Part shown: positions 12,174 to 22,400 of the stretch, in pieces | How positions within the stretch are numbered: the first letter of the stretch is position 1 | Layout: the number at the start of each line of letters is the position of its first letter | Assembly: GCA_039881045.1 (NCBI GenBank) | Contig: JAYWVB010000004.1 | Coordinates: 1,213,139 to 1,277,138, forward strand | DNA length: 64,000 nucleotides | Reading direction: 5' to 3' | From: Chaetomium olivaceum | Taxonomy: Eukaryota; Ascomycota; Sordariomycetes; Sordariales; Chaetomiaceae | Notes under the pieces: generated by a model | The model's database searches: none | What the model saw: only the letters and a program-made list of their open reading frames with translations | Told to the model about the DNA's origin: nothing | Made by a program: the position numbers and the translations under genes

Positions 12174-13560
12174 GATGCCCTCTCTCTCTACCCTCTGTAA
12201 TGGGCTTGTCTTGAACGGTGCTGTGTCTGCGGTTCAGATTAGTACAAGGTCGGGCTTCTCCGCGTTATGTCTGGATGAGTTTCAATGAAGAGGTTGGGTG
12301 AAGGTGGGGGTTTTATTGAGGTCGCAGTTCGGGCGGTGAGAGGTGAGGTTAAGTACCTGAAGCGACTAGGAGGGCTCACCGAGGTGTGGCTACTGGCGAG
12401 CGACCAACGCCTTTTCCACGGCGCGGCGCTTCTCTTCAAGCCAGAAATACCAGCAGTTGCATAAAAAGCCCCTGCAGAAGCATCACAAAAAGTGAAAGCT
12501 TCCGACGATGGAAGTGAAGGGTCGAGGCGAGGGTATTTTGAGTGAGATGTATTCCCCTCGTTGTTACCGAGTCTCTCTCTCGCAGGCGATTATCGGCGAA
12601 TGGAGGAGAGTGAATGAGTTGGAGGGGCAGGGAAAGCGGGAGAGGCTGATGCTAGGAAAAACAGTCGGCCCCGACTTTTGGGTTGGCGAGTTGGGCCAAA
12701 AAGCAGGAAAAAATTACATCTAGAATTTCCAGCAACGTTTATAGCGCAGGAAGGCACGCAAACTTCAATAGGGCAGGACATCCATGAGAGGAAATAGGCT
12801 TGATGCTGCTTTTGCCGTCACTTTTTGGATGCCAGAAGCTTTATCGCAATCGCCCGACTACGATAGGCCCGCGTGACCCAGCACAGGCTGCAGTGGGAGA
12901 AGAGCACGTGCCACACCAGACACTGTACCTTGGCAGTTGCGGTCTCTTTTCACTTGGCAAGTTACGGTTTTTAGAAAGTACCATGCTGTGTTCGAAGGCA
13001 ACTCAACCTTTTCGGTGTTGGTGTTGCGTAACTACTCGGTTGTACCGGTCTCGATCTGAACCCTTGACAGCCAACGCTCCAACGGATGCAGACAAAAACC
13101 CTGCGTGTTTCAACGCAGGTGTGCGTCAGGGGCGGCGAATACCTGCAAGATGATGCTTCCTGACACGCCTGGCCCAAATCGCCGTGAGCTTAACCTTTCT
13201 AGTGCTCCATCTACCAATCTGGTGTGCAGCTCGTACGTAAGGCAGATACGTACATCTTGGTATTCTCCCGTCGCAAGCCCCCATCCCTGCATCATTGATA
13301 TAGTAACACCTCAACTCTAAAGACTAACAGAAAGCTCAGCGATGCATGTGGCATGTGTTCCCCGCCTCGAACCCCCCCCATGTTAGCGCAGAAACAAATG
13401 CCAAATTCCAAACTCCAAGCGGATGAAAGCAAAACAGCCTCGGTGATTAACCCGGCTTCTTCTTCCGCCGCCAAAAGAGACCGGCTTTCCAAGGACGACG
13501 CTTTCCGAAGCCAAGGGAAAAACCGGAATCTTACCAGCCATTCCCACACTCGAACATCAG
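12174..13560. other. 5' flank of the SNF2-type gene
   Basis: About 1.4 kb without a supportable gene. It should contain the promoter of the SNF2 gene, which is read leftward from 12173. Short open frames exist on both strands but overlap and lack domain-like sequence. Confidence 0.5.
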
Positions 13561-13564
13561 CCTC

Positions 13565-14400
13565 ATGACTCCCCTGCTGACCTCCCTAACCCCACTCTCC
13601 CGCCCTCCGCCCCACCGTAGCATACCGCCCCCCACTCCACCACCACCTCACAATACCACTGAATGCTCACCTTCTCCGGTGCCATCCTCGCTCAACTGCC
13701 GACGAGACAGGCCCCACCCCCACTCTCTCACCACCGCTCCTCACCACCGCTCTCACCGCCACCACCATAACCGGCCCGAGGAACACAACCACCACCACCA
13801 CCCACAAGCAGACCTTCCAGCCCAACCCAACCCCAACTCCAATCCCAACGCTAAACTCCGAACCCGACCCGGTGCTCCCGAGCCCGGCTCCTCGTCCTCC
13901 GCCTCCTCCTCCCACTCTCACTCCCACCACCACCACCACCGCTATTAGCATCTCCATCAACACCAATACCACCACCACCACCACCAACACCACCACTCCC
14001 CAACCACCCCTTGCCCCCTGACCCCGCCAAACAACCCACCCCACCCGGCGACCTCGAGCGCGACGGACTCAGACTCCTTCTGCGCCGCCGCCGGGTCCGC
14101 TCCCGCTCGATCTGCACGACGCGCAGGAACCGCATCGTTGTCCCGGCGGCGGCGGCGGTTGGGTTTGGGTTTGAAGTTGCGGTTGAGGTTGCGGTCGGGG
14201 CCGAGGTTGGGGTTGGGGTTGAGCTGCTGTTGGGGGGGTGTGGTGGGAAAAGGGGGATGGAGGTGCTGCTGGTGGAGCGGTGGCGGACGCGGCCGCGGAA
14301 GGTGGACGAGTCGGTTGAGCTGGGGTGGCGGTGGAGGGTTCGCGACGATGTTGTTGTTGTTGCTGCTGCTGCTGGTTGCTTGGTGGTGGTGGTGAGTATG
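13565..14400. repeat. low-complexity block with base-asymmetry switch
   Basis: On the plus strand 13565-14010 is dominated by C and A (CCACCACC-type runs). From about 14130 to 14400 it turns G- and T-rich, with GGTTGGGG-like runs at 14155-14245. Translations on either strand are His-, Pro-, Gly- or Trp-runs, so most open frames here are composition artefacts. Confidence 0.75.
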
Positions 14401-14594
14401 GGATGGTCGGGGGAACGGCGGCGTTTGCGGCCGCGTTGGAATTCGGGTTCGTGCGTCGCTGTTGCCGTGTCTGGTGACGGGGTGGAGAGGGTGTTGGTTG
14501 GGTTTGAGGTTGGAGGGGTTGCTTTGTTGGATCGGGTTGAGATGGGCATGCCCTCCCCGGAGAAAGTTGGATAGGTTGGGAGGTGAGTTGCCAT
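13851..14594 (-). CDS. possible low-complexity Arg/Ser-rich protein
   Basis: A 247-residue frame on the minus strand starting at 14594. The first 60 residues look like ordinary disordered coding sequence. The middle is Thr/Ser/Pro-rich. Around residue 150 comes MRFLRVVQIERER followed by an Arg run and an SR-like patch (SLSPSRSRSP), then a Gly-rich tail. This could be a real nuclear or RNA-associated protein whose 3' end is spliced further left. It may equally be an artefact of the low-complexity block, because the opposite strand is also open. I recognise no domain. Confidence 0.3.
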   Translation of the reverse strand: MATHLPTYPTFSGEGMPISTRSNKATPPTSNPTNTLSTPSPDTATATHEPEFQRGRKRRRSPDHPILTTTTKQPAAAATTTTSSRTLHRHPSSTDSSTFRGRVRHRSTSSTSIPLFPPHPPNSSSTPTPTSAPTATSTATSNPNPTAAAAGTTMRFLRVVQIERERTRRRRRRSLSPSRSRSPGGVGCLAGSGGKGWLGSGGVGGGGGGIGVDGDANSGGGGGGSESGRRRRRTRSRAREHRVGFGV

Positions 14595-15336
14595 GGATGG
14601 TCGGATGGTGAGTATCGGCTGCTAAGCGTGTGGTGAAACTGGAAGAGGTGCCGTGAAAGCTCGTGACTTCGTGATCATGAAAGGGTCCGGAATTGATACT
14701 GGACTGATGATATGTTAAGCGTAGTCCTGACTGTTCGTCATTCAAGAATGGCTTATAAGTGAACGATGAAACATGGGCATCCACTCGGGCGTCAGTCGTC
14801 GTCGTTCGCCGCGTCATACGACATAGGGCACAACGCCTTACCTTGCGCGTGATACTTCATGACTCGAGGACGAAGACAATAACGATATGTGACCGGACAG
14901 CCGAGAGAGGGACCTTGGTTGGGCCTCCCTAGCGGAGCACATCAATACCTCTGTACAGGCTCGGAGGTTTCCACCCGGCAACGGTGGTGTGATGGCACGA
15001 TGGGAACACCGCATATGGTGTGTCCCGAAAGCGGGATCTGTGATGATAACCTGGGCTTCCTCCCAGAGATCTGGGGTGACAAGTGTAGGCGTCATAGAAA
15101 TGCCCTGCCCCTGCCGATCCCTTCTAGCCCGTTTCTTTTTTTGCGAGTCCCATGCACACAACGACCGGAGATCGAGCCAATCGTATGCGGAGGGGGGAAA
15201 CTAGATCGGTGGATATCTGGATGTGGTGCGAAGACGTTGCAAGCACCAGCTATGGTGCATGCATGTCGAAGCTGGTATCTTATGGTACATATGATACAGG
15301 TGTTGATACAGCCAACTCGAGTGACACGACCACGCC
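14595..15336. other. intergenic region
   Basis: About 740 bases between the low-complexity frame and the 3' end of AIM41. I see no gene or RNA. Confidence 0.5.
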
Positions 15337-15939
15337 CTACTTAGCTTCGCAAGCTTCCCTGATGAGCGTAATCACGCCCTTCTTTTCAAACGACGCCCCC
15401 TCCAGCGATCCACCCGGCTTGAAGAGGCTCTTTATTATTTCTCCCTGCAACGCCTTCCCCTGGACGCCGTCGGCAACAAGAGCGGCCTTGGTGGACTCAA
15501 TGATCTGTTTGAGCTCAACCTCTCCAATCTCCTTGACGCCGCTACCCGCAGCATACTCCTCGAGAATCCGCTGTTGAGCCTCCTCCTTCTCGGCCAAATC
15601 CTCCCGGCCCGCCTGCCGCGCCTCGGCGGCGGCTTCTTTTGACTTGCGTGCCGACTTCTGGATCAAGCCGACGAGCTGTACGTCCGTCTTGATGGGCTTG
15701 TCGGTCTTGCTAGCGTTGAGGGTCGCGGCGAGCACGGAGCGAAGGACGGCGAGGCGGTTCGCGTCCTTGGCTCTCATGGCCGCTTTCAGGTCATCCTTGA
15801 GCTTGGAAAGGAGAGGCGGCGGCGGCGGCGGGGTGGCTTCGGTGGAGTACGCCGCGCGCGACACACGGAGCGCTGCCGTCCGGGGCAGGGTCGGCCGGCC
15901 GAAGCTCTGGAGGAGGAAAGGGGAGAGCTTGCTCGCCAT
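15337..15939 (-). CDS. AIM41: mitochondrial YqeY/GatB-like protein AIM41
   Basis: An intronless 200-residue protein. The first 35-40 residues are basic and Ser/Ala-rich, like a mitochondrial presequence, followed by a Pro run. Residues about 48-200 form a YqeY domain: LKDDLKAAMRAKD, a LAVLRSVLAA helix, the charged ARKSKEAAAEARQAGREDLA stretch, and the terminal GVITLIREA. YqeY domains resemble the tRNA-binding tail of GatB amidotransferase subunits. Yeast Aim41 is mitochondrial with an unclear role. The ATG at 15939 is chosen because it begins the presequence; the frame stays open 89 codons further upstream without features. Length fits the family (about 185-200). Confidence 0.88.
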   Translation of the reverse strand: MASKLSPFLLQSFGRPTLPRTAALRVSRAAYSTEATPPPPPPLLSKLKDDLKAAMRAKDANRLAVLRSVLAATLNASKTDKPIKTDVQLVGLIQKSARKSKEAAAEARQAGREDLAEKEEAQQRILEEYAAGSGVKEIGEVELKQIIESTKAALVADGVQGKALQGEIIKSLFKPGGSLEGASFEKKGVITLIREACEAK

Positions 15940-17724
15940 TAGGATTGGAGGGAGAACCGAAGGCGGGGGCAGATGGGGTGATCTGGTTCCGGTAATATGA
16001 CGGGGGCTAACTGCGCGCAGATGGAATGAAGCAGGTGAATGGTAATTTGGTAGTCGAGCGGATTTCGCACAGGCAAGTGTTTTCAGAATTTGGTCAAAAA
16101 AACCGATTGCCCAAGCCGACGACATGCACCGGATCGGCGCGGTAAGTAAGCCTATTGGCACGCTAAAATGCAGGCCATTGGTCGTGTTCATTGGTTGATG
16201 TTCCACCCCTGGTTTTCAGTGGCCGACCGCAACAGCAAAACCTCGAGACATCACTGCACAACATCTCCTAATTTCCGGGGACCGGGTTGCTGTTCTGTCA
16301 TTTGCCATAAATTTTGCATGTGTGTGAAGACGACAGACATCTCAAAGTTGAATATTTTGGTGTTTCGGCAGATCACGGCGCTGTAGCCGACATCTGTACC
16401 CCAAAATCACCTGACTTCCTGCCGCCAACTTAGGGGTCCCACCATCCAGGGTCGGGGGAATGCTGGCGCAGCCGCGGTCCTCGATCGTCAATCAATAACG
16501 GGCAAGGCTTGGCCGTCTGCGGGAGGACAACAGCAACGAGAACGGGGAGTTTCTTCGAGACATTGCGGTGGGAAGTGGGCGGTAGCTATGTGTGCTTGAG
16601 ACGGGCACTGAGAGAATTACTTACCTGGGGCGAGGTGGCAACCAGGGAGTTATTTCAGTTCTGGTTCTCATGAACGAAGGGTCCGGTGATTACTCGGTCG
16701 ATGGCTGGAGTCCAGGTTCCATGGCTCTTTGGGCTGGGCCCGGGGTGGATGTTGGGCACCCACCAATACCTAAATACAGGCTGTTTCGGAGATGCTTCCG
16801 GTTGCCACTGATGGCGTTTGGTGTTGGCCCCGTCTCTGGCGCCTCCCAAATTAGTGGTGCAAATCTTAGCGGCCGGATCCAGAACCGAGATGGAAGAAGC
16901 CGTGAGTTGGAATTGCCAGTTGCATCGTCGTCTAAGGGAGGAGACCTATTGGATTATTTTCTCCTTTCTACAAAACAACTTACCGAGGTACTCGGTGCTC
17001 GAACCTCTGGAAGTGAATGTTCTGTACCTGTTGAAGATCACCCCCCACGATCTTGCCAGTGAAGTTGTCTAGCGGGGGTTACCTACGGTACGGTACCTAA
17101 GGTACACGAGCTACGGTTTCCAGGTTCGAATATTTGCTGTTAGGTAGGTTGCTCCTTCCTAAGGTACCTTACCTATTACCTGGTACCGGAGAATCGAGAC
17201 GCCCGCATACTTCCAACAGAACTTTTGCAGGAAGGTGCCCCCATCCTTGGTACCGCCAGCTTTTTCCCTTGACAACTTCTAGGTTTGGCTGGAACTTTAT
17301 CAAAAACTCATTCAATTTCCATCCGACAGGGTCTTCCATCAAGACCACCGACAAATCATCTGACGATTCATCTTCCTATCAGCTGAAACAAAACAATGTC
17401 GGCGGGCTGATGCTGCATGAAGATGGCAAACCCCCAAAGGTCACAGGCCAAGGCGCCCTCCATGGTCGCTTCCGTTCGTTGCCAGCGTGGTGTGGATTCG
17501 GGAAGCCGAAGCCGCGTGTGGTCAGTTATCAACTCTCATCAATTATAGCCCAAATTTCTAGCCAGTATGCGCCCCAAAAACACTCCCACGAAAACGTCTA
17601 TACGATGAATCAACCATCATCCGAACCCCCCACTACCTACTAGTGTCGCGCCCGTTTCCTAGAGTCGCTAGGCCGATTGCCTTTCTGGTGGCTCCGGCCG
17701 TCACTCTGCCGGGGATGCCGGCCA
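15940..17724. other. intergenic region between AIM41 and the methyltransferase
   Basis: About 1.8 kb holding the AIM41 promoter side and the 3' flank of the methyltransferase gene. It includes a cluster of GGTACC/TACCT-type motifs at 17075-17185, listed separately. I see no coding gene. Confidence 0.5.
17075..17185. repeat. cluster of short TACCT/AGGTA palindromic motifs
   Basis: Several copies of GGTACC, TACCTA and their reverse complements occur within about 110 bases, including overlapping inverted pairs. Similar short palindromes are scattered in intergenic DNA of many filamentous ascomycetes. No function can be assigned. Confidence 0.5.
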
Positions 17725-19456
17725 CTACCACTGCCCGGTTTTCGTCCGATACAAACATACCTGAATTGCATCATCAGCTACATCATTCCAGAGCATATGC
17801 GCCGCCAATACGGATGTGGTTGGGTCTCTTACACTGGGAAATAAGCCTGGACGTGTTCCGCGACGGATCAGCAACTCTCCAGCGCACCGAGTTTGGGAAA
17901 GAAGACGCCACGGAAAAAGGGGTAGCCAGTCGCAAATAGATATCGATGCTACACAGCGCGACATACCTTGAACGCCGGGTTGTCGGCTTCACTGCGCGCC
18001 TGCGCTACCAGAAGTTGGATGTCGGTGTTGGACATACTGGGGTTGATCAGTTAACATCAGTCTCACGTGCCCCTAGGTGTTGCCACAGCCTCGTCACTCA
18101 CTTTAGGGCGTGCGCAAAGGGGAATGCGGAAAGCGATGACATGAGTCGATGCACATTTGCTTGATTTGCCGTGCCGATGGCATTGTCTCGAGGATCTGGA
18201 GGATTGTTAGACAAAGGCCTGCGTCGACTGCTCTGATTCCGGACCCCGCACCTGTCGACCATCCGCTCAGGGGCAAAGTCAACAATCGAGACTCGACCTC
18301 GACAAATCCCGCCTGGGTCATCCAGCTTTGCAGCCGCAACGGCGCTCTGGGGTCCTTTGCGGGTTGCATGCTTTGCATATAATTCTGCGACCATACTTGA
18401 AGAGCATGGTCTGGCCGTCACGTTAGCACGTCCAAGGACCAAGCAGCGTCTCGATGGCCACTCACTTGAGGTAAGCGTCCCATTGTCTGATTGTGCGTTG
18501 AAGTATATCTCCACCATCTGACACCACCCTCCTGGGCGAAGAACGCGCAGTATGTCGCTCAGATAGTTCATCCATCTGTTCGCGTGGATCCCCCCAGCCA
18601 TCATTCGGCTGTGTACCAGGTCGAAATAGTTCGACGGAAAGGTGGACCTGGCTTCACGTCAACGATGCAGAGCCCATGGCCGCTGACTTCAGTTTTACTT
18701 ACGGGCTGTTGAGGTCGTCGACTTGGAAATCTAGGTTTGGCGGGATATCTTCTGGTGCCGGATATGGGTACACATCGATTCCGATGACCTGGTGCGGAGA
18801 ACAAATCAGCATGAACGACACTAAGGCTTTACGGGTTTCGAGTTGGACACCAATTCCTGAATTCTCGGCCATGGACGACCGCATTCCTCACCCAGCCCGG
18901 TAAACCGCTGTGGAATTGGCATGTGTGCTACCATGGTGATTGGAAACGGGTGGTCGACCCTCGAGGTGTTCAAATTCGCCGTCGCACCCCTTGTTAGGAG
19001 GACGAGAGCAACACCAACAGGAGTTATTTTACCCACCTCGCATTCAGGATACTGTTCGGCAACCTCCATGGCCCACGCCCCGGATCCCGACCCACACTCC
19101 AAAATTCTCCTCGGCCGCGGAACTGGCGGGAATATGAGCCTGTTGTCAAACATCATGTTGAAGATCCCATGCATGTACTGGAGGCGGTCGATCTCGTCCT
19201 GCTCGTCCACGGCACAGTGAGAAGGTGAGGAACCGACGAACCACACAGAGTATTATTGCTCACATCGTCAACCGGAGCAAAGTATATCCCGTTTTCCAAC
19301 GCGTACCGCTGGAACTCCCTGTTGGCGTGCACGACAACCTCTCGATACGTGTTGTCGACAGGCACGGTTTGGGAATCACTATGTTCAGTTCAGTCACGGG
19401 CTCTGCACGAATGCGGAGGCATGGCCCAAGCCGTGGATTACACACCCTTCGTTCAT
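17725..19456 (-). CDS. SAM-dependent methyltransferase (LaeA-like/TAM class)
   Basis: I reconstruct nine exons: 19446-19456, 19264-19378, 19037-19198, 18703-18788, 18466-18647, 18252-18410, 18102-18195, 17967-18036 and 17725-17760. All junctions are GT-AG and phase-consistent, giving 304 residues. The first exon codes only three and two-thirds codons. SAM-binding motif I is ECGSGSG (76-82), preceded by RRIL. The acidic strand-2 residue is Asp101 in VIGIDVYP. A later VLRPGGWCQMVE matches the post-motif region of class I methyltransferases acting on small molecules or regulators. The last intron (206 nt) is uncertain: reading through instead gives a stop at 17949-17951. Substrate unknown; no secondary-metabolite genes lie beside it. 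Disruption was not seen, so I call it intact. Confidence 0.82.
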
Positions 19457-22400
19457 GGTTGCAGCAACTTGGACCTGGCGTTCCTATTCCGGTGACGCGG
19501 CAAATCTCGAAAAGAGAAGACAACAGGTGCAGAGAACGACGGGTGGGAAAATACGGTTCCAAGTGGCTCAAGTGGGGAGGGTCAAAAACCTGTGTCAGGC
19601 ATCATGAGGACTTACATGGCCTTATGCGGGTTTGGGAGAGTGAGCGGAGATACTTCAAGACCCCTTGCTCCTCGGGACGGGCTTCTCAAGGATGGCGTCG
19701 GACCAAGTGCCTCTTCCTATGCGCTGCGGCACTCCCACGTCTGAAATGAGCAACGCTCGCTTGGTGGGCCCTGGTCCCGTGCTAAATCATTCAGATTGGC
19801 CCGACAGAGCGGTTTGCGCGCCACGATGATTTTGTCGATCAGAGGGCATTGTTGGCGCATTGCCATTCAAGTATCTGGGAGAAGGGCCGTCCCGGGACCC
19901 CTGTCCTTGATTTGACCGTTCAAGAGAAGCGGGTGGAAATACCACTGCTCGAACCAGTGGCGGCATCTCGGAGTTTGGGGAATACTACACCGCTTTTGGC
20001 GAGGACGACCAGCCGTTGACTACGTGGACGGGCGGCTCCCCCGTGGGTGGCGCCTTTCGAACCATGTTTCTGCGTAGGTGTTCGGCCTGCTGGGAGCCCG
20101 GAAGTCCCCCGCATCCACTGGGGTCCTCTGCTGATCGAGACAGGCGAGCCCGTGACATTACACCCTGCCGGTGGTCAAGCGGCCGCCTCTAGCTCCGGTT
20201 GAAACCCGCAGATATTGTTCTGTGATTGGAGAGCTCTTGCGAGTCCTTGAATGGCACTTAGACGTGTTCCATCGCCTGGGAGGACCCGGGGGCTAAGACA
20301 CTCTTAGCCTGATGCAGCGCCCAGAGCCGGCGGCCGGGACAACAGGCCATCGTGCCTTTGGGGCTGCTCTGCGGGTCTGCTTGTTTCCTTCAGCGAGCAC
20401 ACCACGCCTATCAACCCACTCAACACGGGAAATGGCCCGGTAGGCGGCTCTGGTTGGATTAATTACTCCGTCAGGCATATCATATACCGTCGGGTTCATT
20501 AAGGAAGCTTGCATATCGGCACGCCATTCGGGACTCGAGGATCAAACGGACAGGTAAACCGGGTCGTCGGAGAGTGGGAATATTTCCGCCAGACTTGGCA
20601 TGAGCGACCATTTTGTGTCTCGGCGGCAACCTTTGGGTACCATCATCCCTATCCTCCTGTACAACGAAGGCCATCTGCGTCTCCCGCCGACTGTTGTACA
20701 GATCTGACGTTGAGGAGGGACAGCGCTCTGCTGCGTCTGGGACCTCTTGTACGCAAGACACCCCGTCGAACAAGCCAAGGCGTGTCCGGGGAATCCGAGG
20801 ACACGGTCCTGGGATCGCACGGAAGGTCAAGCCCGCCGCCGCCGCAGTGCCCGGTGGGACGGTGCTGCCAGGGGTCGTTTAGGCGGGACTCTGAAGGACC
20901 ACGCAAGGATTTTTTTTTCCAAAAACCCCCGCTGCCTGCCCACCGCTTGCGGGCACTAACATCCCGCTGCTGCAGAACATCAACCATCTGCCGTACCCTG
21001 GTCGGGTGTCCCGTTGCTCAACCACCTCCCCCTTCCGGTTTGGCCGTTTTGCCGACGGTATGAGCTAGCAAGGACACCAGGTGCGTGGGAATACAAATAC
21101 GTGTTTTCCTTCGGGGATTTGAAATTGTTTGATCAAGGGCAAGACGGCATTGCTTGCATCAGGAGTGAGAACCCCGATGGATAGGCGGCAGACAAATCAA
21201 CAGTTCTGGGGGACCCTGGAACGCATTGGCTGATGTCCGTCCCAGAATTGCGAACCGGCCCGAAAATGCAGGGGTTGGCGGTACGTACCCCTCCCAGCAG
21301 CTTGGGGACGACGCCTCATGTCTTGTCGGCTCCCGCCCGGTTGGTAAATTGCCCGCGTCCACCTGTGCGCATACCACACCGACGGGTCGAGCGGTGTCCT
21401 TGACATGGTTCCGCCATGGGGGTCCGGCTTGCGAAATGAATCGGCCACACTGAAACGGTCTCCGGCTTTCGACAGCAGATCTGCGCGGTAATACCCGTGA
21501 CCGAGTCGGGTGAGATGATGACGAGAATCGGGCATGATGAGATCCCGAGGACGAAACGTCGGTGTACCCTTTTGCGGCTAAAATTCAGCCAGGCATGATC
21601 GCCTGATGAGAGTCTGTTGCAGAGGTAACGTCGTTTTGCCCGTCTTTAGGCATCCCAGAGGCCATCTGGAGCCCCTGCATCGTGCAGCATCATGAAATAA
21701 AGAAAAGGCGGGCACGAATCCGGAGAGCTCGCGAGACAACGATGGGATGCAACCGAGGTTCGAAGTGCAGGGCTGTCCCAAAGGTTGTGCACGCGAAAGG
21801 ACGTGTCAGAAACAAGGCTGGCACTAGCTACACGATGTATGTACCCTCAACTTGGTAGCCAGCATCCTTGCAGGCGCCACCTGGATTCCCGAGCACTGGG
21901 ATCGAGTTTCAGGTGAATCATTTGCGGCTATCCCGGGAAAGACGTTCCAATCACTTCCAACACGGGATCAGACGGGCAGTTCGTACTCCGTATGTATGTA
22001 CAATAACTCCTCCGTACCCAGGCCAAGGACAGAAACGAATTGCCAGCAACAACATCGGCAACCCAGCAGGATCATCAGCGAGGAAACCTGCTTGGCCAAT
22101 TTTGGCTCGCTGTCGCGAACGCTGCACGTCAGTCCCGGGCCCAGACAACAAGTTCCGCAGATTGCGAAGTCATGCCAAGGGCACGGATCCCTAGGCCTGG
22201 TTGGCGGGTGTGCAGGGAAGTGAGCATGGGCAGGGGTTACTTCCTCGCAATTGACCGGGGCCCTCCTAGCCGCAACCACCGCCTCGGGTCGGGTGGGTGA
22301 TTATCTTTTTTTGCAGCCCATCCCAACGTCCCAGCCTCTTCGACTTGTGTGACCGCCACAACCTGCAACCGGCTTCTTTTGGCCGTGGTGGCTTACCGGA

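Noticed and set aside
13957..14817. 286-codon minus-strand frame with a Trp run
   Set aside because: Ends in a Trp run and is made of composition-driven residues; the overlapping frame starting at 14594 is the more plausible reading and is itself doubtful.
20509..21063. 184-codon open frame on the plus strand in the gene-free region
   Set aside because: It overlaps several equally long frames on the other strand, has an irregular residue mix and no domain-like segments or splice context.
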